The notes under the pieces were generated by a model. That model did not search any database. It saw nothing but the letters and a program-made list of their open reading frames with translations, and was not told the origin of the DNA. A program made the translations under genes and the position numbers. Shown one piece after another: positions 1 through 8,850 of a stretch of DNA of 33,210 bases. Every line of letters begins with the position of its first letter. Within the stretch, counting starts at the first letter, position 1. Location of the stretch: positions 1-33,210 of the forward strand of contig JAGYJT010000032.1 of NCBI GenBank assembly GCA_018401955.1, given 5' to 3'. The DNA is from Chitinophagales bacterium (GTDB lineage Bacteria > Bacteroidota > Bacteroidia > Chitinophagales > CAIOSU01).

Positions 1-1248
1 CCTGTACTTAACAAATATGTATGATCCTTTGAAATACGTTTTGTCAAGCAGCACATATTTGGTAGAAGGAAAAAGTCTGTTTTCTGATGAAGGGATAAGC
101 TCTCCATTAGGCTTTATCTCCAAGTACTTATAAGTAGTTATACAATCATAGGGAATTGCATCTTTTAACCACGGCAATGCGCTACAATTGTTATAACTAA
201 TCTCAATAAGGCTATCAGTAATAAACCTATAGTTGTTTGCTTGGAGATGTTTACTAAAAGCCGATGTATAATAAAACAGGACAGTTCCGGTAACACGATT
301 ACTGGTGTCAATTGCTGCTACCGAAGTTACTGTATGCTCAAAACTGCCATTTCTGCTACTTATCCCTTTCCTATAAAAGTCTGAAATTAATAGTCTTAAA
401 CCCCATCTTGTTTTTATTGTGTTTTTAATATCATTGTTGGCCTCGCGAGTTGAAAATGGCCTGTTGGAGTTAACTTCTCCCACACCCTCAATCCAAGAGT
501 CTACAAAACCTGTTTCAACCAAGTACGACGGAGGTATAACTACACCCCCTTCAAAAGAGTAATAGAATTGAGGCCCTTTTCCATCTGAATTTGATGAAGG
601 TTGCTTATTAACATAATGCAATAAAGTTTCATTTTTGATATTGTACTCATGAATCTTAAGTATATTCAAATACGAGGGAAATAAGGCCTGTTGAGCAATA
701 AGTTGTTCTGTACAATTGGGAAGAATATTGAAGTATTCGTTGCCACGTTTGCCAACAGCTACAATACCCAATGTTTCTGAAGGGAAAATGGCATCAAATG
801 TAGCTGGAGTTAACTGGCTGGTGCGGTAGTTTAGTAGACCTTTCTTACCATCCAGTTTAAACTCAATGTAACCATCGGCTATACCGTCAGGAGAGAAAAG
901 CTTTTGGTATATAGGCGGCAATATAGTATCGTAGTTTTCGTCAACTATTCCCATAAGGTATTGATGCGCACTATCCTCTAAGCGATAGCGATTCCATTCA
1001 CCATTTACTACATAAAAGTAATGATGGCCATCTTTTTCGAAAAACAATGGTACACTGGAATACAGTGAATCTAGGTGGATAAAGTATGGCCAAGCCATAC
1101 GTTGGTTCAATGGAGCAAGGCTAGTTGATTTCTTAATATCAATAGAGTCGGAGGGCAACGTTAACTCCTGCATATTGCCAGTTGTACTAACCATCCTAAA
1201 CGATGCCAACCCGACAGCAAATAATATGGCTATGCCGATTATTCTCAT
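1..1248 (-). CDS. WG-like exported protein, C-terminus cut by window edge
   Basis: Reading the minus strand from an ATG at 1248 gives an uninterrupted frame of 416 codons that runs off the left edge. The N-terminus (MRIIGIAILFAVGLASF) is a signal peptide or membrane anchor. The following region closely resembles the gene just upstream (1273-2823): both have DSLYSSVP- or DSIYSSVP-type, HYFYVVNG, DTILPPIY, GLLNY and PPSYL..TGFV motifs in the same order. The stretch with DTILPPIY and LDGKKGLLNY resembles WG (KWG) repeats, a beta-rich repeat common in exported Bacteroidota proteins of unknown role. The start is preceded by AAGGGGAAGGATATCT. The gene begins 24 bp after its paralogue stops, so the two probably form one transcription unit made by tandem duplication. 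No enzymatic motif is seen and the function is unknown. Confidence 0.8.
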   Translation of the reverse strand, partial: MRIIGIAILFAVGLASFRMVSTTGNMQELTLPSDSIDIKKSTSLAPLNQRMAWPYFIHLDSLYSSVPLFFEKDGHHYFYVVNGEWNRYRLEDSAHQYLMGIVDENYDTILPPIYQKLFSPDGIADGYIEFKLDGKKGLLNYRTSQLTPATFDAIFPSETLGIVAVGKRGNEYFNILPNCTEQLIAQQALFPSYLNILKIHEYNIKNETLLHYVNKQPSSNSDGKGPQFYYSFEGGVVIPPSYLVETGFVDSWIEGVGEVNSNRPFSTREANNDIKNTIKTRWGLRLLISDFYRKGISSRNGSFEHTVTSVAAIDTSNRVTGTVLFYYTSAFSKHLQANNYRFITDSLIEISYNNCSALPWLKDAIPYDCITTYKYLEIKPNGELIPSSENRLFPSTKYVLLDKTYFKGSYIFVKYR

Positions 1249-1272
1249 AGATATCCTTCCCCTTTTACTAGT

Positions 1273-2823
1273 TTATTCATATCCTTTAAACGCCCCATGG
1301 ATATATTTTTGTGGTTTTTTGGCAACCTTGTCCCTCATAGCTTTTATCACCTCTAGGTTGGCCCATTCCCAAGGATTTAGTTGGCTGTCAACATTATCGA
1401 AACGCGGTACATACCACGGTTGTTGCTTAAAGTAAGCATCCCACTTTTCATCTTTGAATTTGTACCCATACTCTGCCAACACTTCGTTGTACATCAGCTC
1501 AAGGTCGTAGGCATTAAGATGGTCGGTAATGTAGGTGGTTATGTATAAATCATCGGGCCACTTTATGGTATCATTATAAGAATTTCTATCAATTACATAG
1601 GTGCCTTTAAAGTACTCCTCAGTAAGGTACACATACTTGGTAAACGGGAAGTACCTGTTGCTAGTAAGTTTGTTTATTTCTCCGGTCTGTTTTATTTCAT
1701 AGTACGAATAGTTTATCATGGCATCGTACCCATAAGGTGTTGGGTATTCCTCAAACACTTTATCAATCCGTACTGCTTCTATAAGGGTATCGCCTATCAA
1801 TCGATAAGGAATTTTTGGTGCCAGGTATTGGTAAGGGTTGTAATAATCATTGCTTACATAAAACTTGGCTTTGCCTACCACATTGTTGTTGCTATCAACG
1901 GTAGCAAATAATTTTGAATGGCCATTAAATGCACCTCTTACATCTATGCCTTCGGTGTAAAAGTCTGATACCAACAAGCCAAGTCCCCATAGGGTGGTTT
2001 TGGTTTGCTCAACGGTGTTTTTGCTTTCTATTAATTTAAATGCAGTAGATGTCTCATTAATATCAATGCCCCATATCCAAGGCTCTACAAATCCAGTAGC
2101 GATAAGGTATGATGGCGGCACCACAATACCAAAACAGTGATGAAAGTACTTATCTTTTTTGTTCTCTTCATCCCAAAATTGGGTGTCGATTAACAAGGTG
2201 GGCACTTTGTTGATGTCAAAGGCCAAGTCATTAACGATACTCAGGTATGTAGGCTCTTGGGTTTTATCGGTTATCGGTTGCTGGCTGCCATTAGGTAGTA
2301 GGTTGTAGTATTGGTTACCCTGCTTGCCAATGGCCACTACCCCAGGAGTATGCGACGGGAAGATAACATCGAAGGTAGCCGGTATTACTTGCTTGGTGTG
2401 GTAGTTTAGCAAGCCCCTTTTACCATCCAATTCAATCTCTATATAGCCTTTGGCCGTGGTGTTGGGGGAGTAAATTTTGTTGTAAATGGGTGGCAGTATG
2501 GTATCAAAGTTTTCATCAATAATGCCCATGTTGAACTTAGGATCCCTACTGTCTTCTTTGTAACCGTACCAAAACCCATTTACCACATAAAAGTAATAGT
2601 GGTTGCTATCGATAAAAAGCATGGGCACCGAGCTGTAAATAGAATCAAGCACTTTTAAGCGCAATTCTACTTCGGCATCTAAAGACTCTAAATCAATGTT
2701 GGGGTTGCAGCTGCTGTATGAGGTATTATCAATTGCAGCGGTAGGTGTTTCATACATGGATGCACCCGCAATAAACGAAGCCAATATAAGCAATGACAGT
2801 AAGCAAATCCAAACAATACGCAT
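1273..2823 (-). CDS. WG-like exported protein, paralogue of its downstream neighbour
   Basis: Encodes 516 residues. I place the start at the ATG at 2823 (MRIVWICLLSLLILASFIAGAS, a signal peptide or N-terminal membrane helix), because it aligns with the start of the downstream paralogue and follows TTAAAAGGGG; the open frame extends 21 codons further upstream but that part does not look like a protein N-terminus. Around residues 60-200 it carries HYYFYVVNGFW, FDTILPPIYNKI, LDGKRGLLNY and ATFDVIF, which resemble degenerate WG repeats. The C-terminal half is rich in Tyr, Asp and Asn, has no recognised domain and ends KYIHGAFKGYE. It is the first gene of a two-gene minus-strand unit. Probably located in the envelope; function unknown. 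Confidence 0.85.
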   Translation of the reverse strand: MRIVWICLLSLLILASFIAGASMYETPTAAIDNTSYSSCNPNIDLESLDAEVELRLKVLDSIYSSVPMLFIDSNHYYFYVVNGFWYGYKEDSRDPKFNMGIIDENFDTILPPIYNKIYSPNTTAKGYIEIELDGKRGLLNYHTKQVIPATFDVIFPSHTPGVVAIGKQGNQYYNLLPNGSQQPITDKTQEPTYLSIVNDLAFDINKVPTLLIDTQFWDEENKKDKYFHHCFGIVVPPSYLIATGFVEPWIWGIDINETSTAFKLIESKNTVEQTKTTLWGLGLLVSDFYTEGIDVRGAFNGHSKLFATVDSNNNVVGKAKFYVSNDYYNPYQYLAPKIPYRLIGDTLIEAVRIDKVFEEYPTPYGYDAMINYSYYEIKQTGEINKLTSNRYFPFTKYVYLTEEYFKGTYVIDRNSYNDTIKWPDDLYITTYITDHLNAYDLELMYNEVLAEYGYKFKDEKWDAYFKQQPWYVPRFDNVDSQLNPWEWANLEVIKAMRDKVAKKPQKYIHGAFKGYE

Positions 2824-2857
2824 AAAACATCCCCTTTTAATTACCCTAAAAATAACG

Positions 2858-2893
2858 GAAATGTATATAAATGTAGTATTAGCCATTGCAAAA
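2858..2893 (-). promoter_or_regulatory. Possible Bacteroidota promoter for the WG-like pair
   Basis: On the minus strand, TTTG (2889-2892) lies 23 bases before TACATTTC (2858-2865), a near match to the Bacteroidota -33/-7 pair (TTTG, TAnnTTTG). It sits about 35 bases upstream of the ATG at 2823. The spacing is a little long and the last base of the -7 element deviates, so this is tentative. Confidence 0.3.
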
Positions 2894-2940
2894 CTGAAAA
2901 GGAGGGTTTAAATTGCACGTTCACAAAAAAGGGCACTCCC

Positions 2941-3549
2941 ATGATATTTTACGGTACCAACAGTAGCAAAGTGCTTGCTGAGCAGCTTGATAGGGTTACT
3001 TGCATCAATTGCAACGAGCAAAGCGTTGCCATGGTTACCTTCTCAAAGTATGCACACGTGTATTGGATTCCTGTTTTCCCGATAGGTAAAACTACCGCTA
3101 CGGAGTGCATCAATTGCAAACAATCGTTTGTGGGCGATGCCATACCTGAGCCTTACAAAGAGCAGGTAAACTACCAAAAAACAAAAGCCAGCACCCCAAT
3201 ATGGCACTTTGCGGGTTTAATGGTAATTGCTGCGGCCATTATTGCCGGGGTTATTTCATCGTACCAAAACGACAAAGTAATTAGGGCCAATGTATTAGCC
3301 CCCTTGGTTGGCGACCGATACGAAATTAAATACGCACCCAGCGAGTACAGTATGTGGAAGGTTACGGCCATAAATGCTGATACGGTATACATTGTGCCAC
3401 ACATGTACGTAGTAAATAAGGCTTCGGGGCTAAACAAAAGCAATTTTGGTGAAAATACCGAGTACGACGAAGAAGAGGCTTTTAGTCTTACTACCGCATC
3501 GCTATTGGAGCTGGTTGAAGAGGGTAAGATAAGAGATGTGCTGAGGTAG
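2941..3549 (+). CDS. Zinc-ribbon membrane protein
   Basis: Encodes 202 residues. Cys21-x2-Cys24 and Cys56-x2-Cys59 bracket a segment containing YWIPVFPIGK. This matches the layout of the small zinc-ribbon proteins (zinc_ribbon_15-like) in which two CxxC knuckles flank a hydrophobic 'IP.FP.GK' turn. Residues 87-108 (IWHFAGLMVIAAAIIAGVIS) form one transmembrane helix, followed by a ~95-residue, mostly polar domain (DRYEIKYAPSEYSMWKVTAI...) that should lie on the other side of the membrane. It is convergent with the ATP-grasp gene (21 bp between stops) and divergent from the WG-like pair. The ribbon presumably binds zinc in the cytoplasm. A specific function cannot be inferred. Confidence 0.8.
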   Translation: MIFYGTNSSKVLAEQLDRVTCINCNEQSVAMVTFSKYAHVYWIPVFPIGKTTATECINCKQSFVGDAIPEPYKEQVNYQKTKASTPIWHFAGLMVIAAAIIAGVISSYQNDKVIRANVLAPLVGDRYEIKYAPSEYSMWKVTAINADTVYIVPHMYVVNKASGLNKSNFGENTEYDEEEAFSLTTASLLELVEEGKIRDVLR

Positions 3550-3570
3550 GCTAGATTCAAGCCTTGCTAG

Positions 3571-4665
3571 CTACAAAACCCCCATCACCGCCACATGCCT
3601 ATTGTACCAATCAATGGGGCCAGCCCAATCGGGGTTGGCACGTAGGGCGGCTTCATCAATAGTCGCTTCCCAGCCGTTGGGTAGGTTGGGTATGGTGTAT
3701 TTGCCATCAACCAACAGCAAATCTTCAGGCCCTAGCCATTTAATGCAGGCGGTTTTATGATGCTTAGCATTTACCTCGCCCCCCAATAATGCCGCAAAAG
3801 GATTGATGCCCGTGGCCAGTTGTATCAGTTTCATGAGGTTATCGCCCGATGGGCGTAGCTGCCCTTCTATCATGGCTACTTGGTTATCGGGCGTAACTAT
3901 AAACTCCCAATTGCTGATGCACTGTTGCACCCCAAGTAGTGCCAGCATTTGCCGGGTAGCCACTTCGGCCATTGCAATAAACTCTTGCGGAATGCTCACC
4001 GCAGGCACGGTGTGGCCTACCTCTATATAGGTGTTGGGGTCAATTTGTTTTTCGGCAGTGACCAATAAGCGGTGCTGCCCGCCCCGGCTTAGCATATGCA
4101 GTGTAAACTCGCTGGCACAGTTGGGCATTGGTTTGCGCGGTATGGCCTGCTCAATCAGTACCTCTTGGCAAACGGTAAAGTCACCTATATACATCGCTTG
4201 CTCCGCCGCGAGGGTTTGCCTTAAGGTATCAATTGCGGCAGCTAGTTGCCCCAGCTCTCGTATCAACCGCACCCCCACCGAGCCTGAATAGGCATCGGGT
4301 TTAATGATAACCGGGAACGGTGGTGGCGAAACCGACGGTGCACCAGTGGGCAACCATTCAAAAGGCACGGACATTAGGTTTGGGTTTCCTTCGGCCAACT
4401 GATTCCAAAGCTCGCGCAAGCGGTGCTTGTGGAAGGTAATGAAATGGCTCTCGGCGGGGTAAAACGGCACGCCTAGCTTCTCCGCAACGGCCAGGGCATC
4501 TTCGGCAATGTATTCGTCCAAGGCAATTACTGCTACCTGCTCAAATGCTTTTGCCTGCTGCCAATCTTCGGGCCAGATAAGCTCGGCACCCGTGACCCTG
4601 ATCATTTCGGCCACATACTCTTTACCCCAGCGCCCTCCGCCAAATAACGCTATTGCCTGCTTCAT
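3571..4665 (-). CDS. ATP-grasp domain protein, carbamoyl-phosphate synthase/biotin carboxylase-like
   Basis: Encodes 364 residues from the ATG at 4665; an 18-codon upstream extension runs into the neighbouring palindromic repeat and was discarded. The N-terminus (MKQAIALFGGGRWGKEYVAE) is the glycine-rich pre-ATP-grasp Rossmann-like fold. The central part carries FPVIIKPDAYSGSVGV, the ATP-binding lysine and glycine-rich loop, then CQEVLIEQAIP. Near the C-terminus NWEFIV and MIEGQLRPSGD supply the acidic and Arg/Asn-type residues expected to bind Mg-ATP. ATP-grasp enzymes join a carboxylate to an amine or thiol through an acyl phosphate; the substrate here is unknown. A GC-richer composition than its neighbours is apparent by eye. 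It stands alone, convergent with the zinc-ribbon gene. Confidence 0.85.
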   Translation of the reverse strand: MKQAIALFGGGRWGKEYVAEMIRVTGAELIWPEDWQQAKAFEQVAVIALDEYIAEDALAVAEKLGVPFYPAESHFITFHKHRLRELWNQLAEGNPNLMSVPFEWLPTGAPSVSPPPFPVIIKPDAYSGSVGVRLIRELGQLAAAIDTLRQTLAAEQAMYIGDFTVCQEVLIEQAIPRKPMPNCASEFTLHMLSRGGQHRLLVTAEKQIDPNTYIEVGHTVPAVSIPQEFIAMAEVATRQMLALLGVQQCISNWEFIVTPDNQVAMIEGQLRPSGDNLMKLIQLATGINPFAALLGGEVNAKHHKTACIKWLGPEDLLLVDGKYTIPNLPNGWEATIDEAALRANPDWAGPIDWYNRHVAVMGVL

Positions 4666-4692
4666 GCGGTAAAGGTAGGTGATTTGTGTGGT

Positions 4693-4812
4693 GTAAGAAC
4701 CCCCGTCAAGTCGGGGCAAGCTTGATTTTACTTGATTAGAAAAGGATTTTTACGTATTGCGGGCAAAATCCTTTTCCAATCCCCAAATCCTTTTCGTAAT
4801 CATGGTTCTTAC
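4693..4812. repeat. Palindromic intergenic repeat, copy 1
   Basis: The ends are GTAAGAAC (4693-4700) and GTTCTTAC (4805-4812), an exact inverted pair. Inside, AAAAGGATTTT (4740-4750) pairs with AAAATCCTTTT (4765-4775), and a further AAATCCTTTT follows at 4785-4794. The middle carries TGATTTTACTTG, also found in copy 2 (5551-5682). It lies between the ATP-grasp gene and the DUF1275 gene. It resembles a REP- or MITE-like palindromic unit; no coding capacity is evident. Confidence 0.75.
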
Positions 4813-4855
4813 AATTTCATAAACCTGCGTAAATTGTGCCTTTATAACCCTCAAT

Positions 4856-5548
4856 ATGTTCAGATACAAAGGCTCGGCGCGAACCTTAAAAGACAATATT
4901 CGTATTGCTACCTTGCTATCTTTAGTAGCGGGCATGGTAAATGTGGCAGGTTTTTTGGCCACCCAGCGCCTTACCACCCACGTTACGGGCCACTTTGCGT
5001 TTTTAATGGACGAGGTGTACAACCTACATTGGCAAAATGCCGTTGTGTATCTGCTGTTTGTGCTGTTTTTTCTGTTGGGGGCATTTGTCTCGAGCCTAAT
5101 GGTGGAGTATATGGTCCAGCGAAACAGCAAAAATATCTATACGCTGCCAGTGGTGGTTGAAAGCGCCATACTGTTGGCGGTGTCGCTTTCTGGTGCGCTG
5201 TGGGTTGCGTCTCACCCCAATGTCATAGCATTTTCTCTGTTGTTTGCCATGGGGCTGCAGAATGCCCTGGTTACTAAAATATCCAACGCAGTGGTGCGCA
5301 CCACGCACTTAACGGGCCTTTTCACCGATTTGGGCATAGAGCTATCGCAGTTGTTTTTTTACCGTTTGCCTGGGCAGCGCAAAAAATTGTTTGGCTCCAT
5401 TGGATTGCGCATGGCCATTATCAGCTCGTTTTTTGTGGGCGGTGTGTTAGGAGCTTTGCTGTATGGACAATTAGGGTTTTTTGCCTTGAGCTTCGCTGCC
5501 GTGTTATTGTTGCTCGGCCTAATTGCCGACCATTTAAGTTTAACTTAG
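4856..5548 (+). CDS. DUF1275 (YoaK-family) membrane protein
   Basis: Encodes 230 residues with about six hydrophobic helices, the usual length and topology of DUF1275/YoaK proteins. Family hallmarks are visible: LLSLVAGMVNVAGFLA near the N-terminus, THVTGHFAFL (the conserved T..TGN/H turn), AMGLQNALVTKIS, and RTTHLTGLFTDLGIEL. The family is widespread but biochemically uncharacterised; it is assumed to be an inner-membrane transporter-like protein. The ATG at 4856 follows a short AT-rich leader. The gene is bracketed on both sides by related palindromic repeats in the same orientation, which is unusual and suggests the cassette may have duplicated or moved with them. Confidence 0.9.
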   Translation: MFRYKGSARTLKDNIRIATLLSLVAGMVNVAGFLATQRLTTHVTGHFAFLMDEVYNLHWQNAVVYLLFVLFFLLGAFVSSLMVEYMVQRNSKNIYTLPVVVESAILLAVSLSGALWVASHPNVIAFSLLFAMGLQNALVTKISNAVVRTTHLTGLFTDLGIELSQLFFYRLPGQRKKLFGSIGLRMAIISSFFVGGVLGALLYGQLGFFALSFAAVLLLLGLIADHLSLT

Positions 5549-5550
5549 TT

Positions 5551-5682
5551 GTATGAACCTCCGCGAAAACAGAGCAGGCTATGATTTTACTTGGATAGCA
5601 TGATGAGAAAAGGATTTTGACCTAATTATGCACGAAATCCTTTTCCAATCCTCCAATCCTTTTCTCAATCAAAGGTTCTAAC
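5551..5682. repeat. Palindromic intergenic repeat, copy 2
   Basis: This starts right after the DUF1275 stop codon. The ends GTATGAACCT (5551-5560) and AGGTTCTAAC (5673-5682) form a near-perfect inverted pair. Internal blocks match copy 1: TGATTTTACTTG, GAAAAGGATTTT, then AAATCCTTTTCCAATCC and CCAATCCTTTTC, in the same order and orientation. The central bases differ more. It is a non-coding palindromic unit of the same family. Confidence 0.75.
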
Positions 5683-5795
5683 GATATGGAGGAATTCTTG
5701 CCCAAATGCGCGACTATCAAATAGAAAGCGACGAAATATTGTATTTCATTTATCGAAATAATATCTTGTTGAGCAATAGGTTAAAATCTAACAAC

Positions 5796-6410
5796 ATGAG
5801 TTTAAGCAACTTCGTTATTGCCGTAATAGTTTTAATTGTAGTAGTGATGGTTCTTAAGACATGGAACGAGTCGCGCCGAGACAAAAGCACTAAATTGGTT
5901 GAAGCGTTAGAGGCTGAAAAGCAGGCGCAGGTTGCCCAATACCCTAAGCAAGATGGTAATTGGCCCCCAGCAGCAATTCCAATCAACAGAGAGGAAAACT
6001 ACCACACCCATTATATTGGCACTACAAATGATGGATTGCAATTCTTTGCTTATAATACCTTCTATACGGAGCCAATTGAGGGGGGCAATCCTGATAACTG
6101 GTCGCAAAAGCGAAAGGAATATGTAGTGCTTTATTTGTTTAATGCAGAGGGTGACTATATTGAAACCAGGCATTGGTATGCGGGAACTTCTGACCAAATT
6201 AAGGATGGAGTTATTCGTGCTAAAATTGAAGAAATGCTGCTTGAGCTAGGCGATATTAACTATGGGAACATAATGGTAAAGCCATTTTCGACAATGATAG
6301 ATGGAGTTGAGTTTGGACTAATTCCGTATGATGAGTATGAGACTATAGAAATGGAGCCAAGTTCCACTATGTCGTTCCATGCTCCTTGGGATGGTGAGTA
6401 CGATACTTAA
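5796..6410 (+). CDS. Membrane-anchored protein of unknown function
   Basis: Encodes 204 residues from the ATG at 5796; the frame opens 30 codons earlier but that part overlaps the repeat's flank and lacks a convincing start. Residues 5-20 (NFVIAVIVLIVVVMVLKT) are a single N-terminal membrane helix, followed by a charged, probably helical segment (ESRRDKSTKLVEALEAEKQAQ) and a soluble domain rich in Tyr, Trp, Asp and Glu (IGTTNDGLQFFAYNTFY, YVVLYLFNAEGDYIETRHWY). The organisation suggests a membrane-tethered domain, but the family was not recognised. It is the only gene between repeat copy 2 and the enoyl-CoA hydratase. Confidence 0.75.
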   Translation: MSLSNFVIAVIVLIVVVMVLKTWNESRRDKSTKLVEALEAEKQAQVAQYPKQDGNWPPAAIPINREENYHTHYIGTTNDGLQFFAYNTFYTEPIEGGNPDNWSQKRKEYVVLYLFNAEGDYIETRHWYAGTSDQIKDGVIRAKIEEMLLELGDINYGNIMVKPFSTMIDGVEFGLIPYDEYETIEMEPSSTMSFHAPWDGEYDT

Positions 6411-6471
6411 CCCTCCTCCCTCCAAAAACAAATAAATACCTCTCCAATCCTTCACTTTGCCTAACGTCCGT

Positions 6472-6479
6472 TATATTTG
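6472..6479 (+). promoter_or_regulatory. Probable -7 promoter element of the enoyl-CoA hydratase gene
   Basis: TATATTTG matches the Bacteroidota -7 consensus TAnnTTTG exactly, 26 bases before the ATG at 6506, which would give a leader of about 20 bases. A TTTG lies upstream, but only 12 bases away (short of the usual 19-21), so only the -7 element is called. Confidence 0.5.
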
Positions 6480-6505
6480 CTACTCAATCAAAAAGCAAAT
6501 ACCCA

Positions 6506-7285
6506 ATGGCTTACGAAACCATACTTACGGAAGTGCAAGACAACGTATTGGTAATTACCCTCAACCGCGAGGATAAACTCAATGCCCTTAACAAAACGGT
6601 GTTTGACGAGTTGTACTTGGCAATTGACGAATTATATACCAACCATACCCTTAAAGGTGCTGTAATTACGGGCAAAGGCACCCGCGCTTTTGCGGCCGGT
6701 GCTGATATAAGCGAGTTTACGGGCCTAGATGCCGAAGGTGCCCGCAAGTTGGCCAAGCGCGGCCAAGATTTGTTTTTCCGAATGGAGCGCTCACCTAAAC
6801 CTATTATTGCTGCCGTTAACGGTTTTGCCTTGGGTGGCGGTTGTGAGTTGGCTATGGCTTGCCACATGCGCATTAGTGGCGAAACGGCTAAGTTTGGTCA
6901 GCCAGAAGTAAACCTGGGCATTATCCCAGGCTACGGCGGTACCCAGCGCATGACCCAACTAGTGGGCAAGGGCCGTGCCTTTGAACTGCTAATGACTGGC
7001 AAAATGATTAACGGTGCTGAGGCGTACCGCATAGGCTTGGTAAATCAACTGGGCCACAACGAAACCCTTGTAGATACTGCCGTTGAGATTATTGAAAGCA
7101 TTGCCGTAAAAGCACCCTTAGCGATAGGTTATGTAGTAGATAGCATCAATGCCGTATTTGAAGAAGGTGTGGATGGCTACCAAACCGAAATTGATGGCTT
7201 TGCCGCATGCACCCTTACCAGCGACTTTAAAGAAGGCGCCAGTGCTTTCTTAGAGAAGCGTAAAGCTAATTTTCAAGGGAAATAG
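6506..7285 (+). CDS. Enoyl-CoA hydratase/isomerase (crotonase family)
   Basis: Encodes 259 residues, a typical length for a short-chain enoyl-CoA hydratase. This family adds water across the trans-2 double bond of enoyl-CoA in beta-oxidation or related CoA pathways, in the cytoplasm. The oxyanion-hole segments are AFAAGADISEF (about 61-71) and GFALGGGCELAMAC (106-119). The two catalytic glutamates are present as Glu114 (GGGCEL) and Glu134 (FGQPEVNLGIIPGYGG), so true hydratase activity rather than a divergent crotonase reaction is likely. The C-terminus (FKEGASAFLEKRKANFQGK) has the usual family ending. It is transcribed alone or with fumC, 94 bp downstream. The precise chain length cannot be told from sequence. 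Confidence 0.93.
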   Translation: MAYETILTEVQDNVLVITLNREDKLNALNKTVFDELYLAIDELYTNHTLKGAVITGKGTRAFAAGADISEFTGLDAEGARKLAKRGQDLFFRMERSPKPIIAAVNGFALGGGCELAMACHMRISGETAKFGQPEVNLGIIPGYGGTQRMTQLVGKGRAFELLMTGKMINGAEAYRIGLVNQLGHNETLVDTAVEIIESIAVKAPLAIGYVVDSINAVFEEGVDGYQTEIDGFAACTLTSDFKEGASAFLEKRKANFQGK

Positions 7286-7332
7286 TAGTAAGTATTAAGT
7301 ACAACTGTTTGTATCAGCTTTTCAAGGAATCG

Positions 7333-7377
7333 AATCTGCGAAATCAGCGTAATCAAAAAACAAAAAAATCTGCGTTC
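7333..7377. repeat. AATCTGCG-type intergenic quasi-repeat
   Basis: AATCTGCG (7333-7340), AAATCAGCG (7341-7349) and AATCTGCG again (7367-7374) lie in an A-rich stretch between the hydratase and fumC. I recall similar short degenerate tandems in other Bacteroidota intergenic regions. It ends three bases before the fumC ATG, so it contains the fumC translation-initiation region. Confidence 0.5.
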
Positions 7378-7379
7378 AA

Positions 7380-8771
7380 ATGAGTTTTAGAAAGGAAAAA
7401 GACAGCATTGGCTACATTGACGTACCGGCCGATAAATTGTGGGCAGCACAAACCCAACGCTCACTAGAGAATTTTAAAATCGGTGGACAGCAAATGCCTA
7501 TCGAAATTATACGCGCTTTTGCGATATTGAAAAAGGCTGCGGCCCTTACCAACCGCGATGCGGGTATATTGAGCGACGAGAAATGTAACCTCATTGCAAA
7601 GGTGTGCGACGAGATATTGGCTGGTAAGCACGACGACCAATTCCCTTTGGTAGTGTGGCAAACCGGTAGCGGCACCCAGAGCAACATGAACGTAAACGAG
7701 GTGATAAGCAACCGTGCCCAACAATTGCACGGAGGTAGCTTGGATGACGAGAAGAAATTCATCCACCCGAACGATGATGTAAACAAGAGCCAGAGCAGCA
7801 ACGATACCTTCCCTACCGCTATGCACATTGCGGCCTATACCATGCTTACCAAAACCACTTTGCCGGGCATTGAGGCATTGCGCGCCACGCTTAAAGAAAA
7901 AGCCGATGCGTTTATGGACATCGTGAAAATTGGCCGCACCCACTTTATGGATGCTACACCGCTTACTTTGGGCCAAGAGTTTAGTGGCTACGTAAGTCAG
8001 CTAGACCATGGCATGCGCACCATTAAGCACACATTGGCACATGTTAGCGAGTTGGCTTTGGGCGGTACTGCTGTAGGTACGGGCATTAATACCCCACCGG
8101 GATACTCTGAGAACGTAGCCAAACACATAGCGCAGCTTACCGGCTTGCCATTTGTAACTGCAGAGAACAAGTTTGAAGCACTTGCCAGCAACGATGCTAT
8201 TGTGGCAGCACATGGTGCCCTTAAAACGGTAGCGGTGAGCTTGATGAAGATAGGCAACGACATCCGTATGCTGTCATCGGGCCCACGTTGTGGTATTGGC
8301 GAGATATTGATACCGGCCAACGAGCCAGGCTCATCTATTATGCCAGGTAAAGTAAACCCAACCCAAAGCGAGGCTATTACTATGGTAGCGGCACAGGTAA
8401 TGGGCAACGATGTAGCCATCAATATTGGCGGCAGCAATGGCCACTTTGAGCTTAATGTGTTTAAACCATTGATTATCACTAATTTCTTGCATTCTGCAAG
8501 GTTGATTGGCGATGCATGCAACTCTTTTAACGAAAATTGCGCCATAGGTATTGAGCCCAATAATAAGGTGATAACCAAGAACTTATATGGCTCTTTGATG
8601 CTAGTAACGGCACTCAACACGCACATTGGGTATGATAATGCTGCGAAGATTGCTAAACTGGCACACGAGGAGGATATTACTTTAAAAGAAGCGGCCTTGA
8701 AACTGGAACTACTTACTAGTGAGCAGTTTGACGAATGGGTAGTGCCGGAAGATATGCTCGGCAGAAACTAA
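7380..8771 (+). CDS. fumC: Class II fumarate hydratase
   Basis: Encodes 463 residues, close to E. coli FumC (467). It interconverts fumarate and malate in the TCA cycle as an iron-independent cytoplasmic tetramer. The substrate-site segment [17 protein letters not shown] lies at about 97-113, [11 protein letters not shown] at 139-149 and [18 protein letters not shown] at 183-200. His188 and Ser318, at the same numbers as in the E. coli enzyme, are the catalytic pair; Ser318 sits in the fumarase/aspartase signature [13 protein letters not shown] (317-329). The C-terminus has the expected small domain (LTLVTAL-like, [20 protein letters not shown]). No missing residue was noticed. Aspartase and argininosuccinate lyase share the fold, but the overall match and the NGHFELN segment favour fumarase. 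Confidence 0.97.
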   Translation: MSFRKEKDSIGYIDVPADKLWAAQTQRSLENFKIGGQQMPIEIIRAFAILKKAAALTNRDAGILSDEKCNLIAKVCDEILAGKHDDQFPLVVWQTGSGTQSNMNVNEVISNRAQQLHGGSLDDEKKFIHPNDDVNKSQSSNDTFPTAMHIAAYTMLTKTTLPGIEALRATLKEKADAFMDIVKIGRTHFMDATPLTLGQEFSGYVSQLDHGMRTIKHTLAHVSELALGGTAVGTGINTPPGYSENVAKHIAQLTGLPFVTAENKFEALASNDAIVAAHGALKTVAVSLMKIGNDIRMLSSGPRCGIGEILIPANEPGSSIMPGKVNPTQSEAITMVAAQVMGNDVAINIGGSNGHFELNVFKPLIITNFLHSARLIGDACNSFNENCAIGIEPNNKVITKNLYGSLMLVTALNTHIGYDNAAKIAKLAHEEDITLKEAALKLELLTSEQFDEWVVPEDMLGRN

Positions 8772-8850
8772 AAAATGGAAACTAATTTCATATATTTAGG
8801 CAGTTTTTAAAACAACTAACACCATACCTTAACCAAAAACCAATTATATC

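Noticed and set aside
1175..1435. An 86-codon plus-strand frame over the junction of the two WG-like genes
   Set aside because: It lies antisense to the paralogue pair, whose matching motifs on the minus strand account for the sequence; no family or start signal.
3550..3571. GCTAG..CTAGC inverted pair between two convergent genes
   Set aside because: Only five base pairs with no T-tract; too weak to call a terminator.
4732..5160. A 142-codon plus-strand frame overlapping the DUF1275 gene
   Set aside because: Different frame from the clearly conserved membrane protein and composed of unlikely residues; a shadow.
4693..5682. A composite transposon around the DUF1275 gene
   Set aside because: No transposase, no target duplication visible, and the flanking units are palindromic repeats that diverge in their centres.
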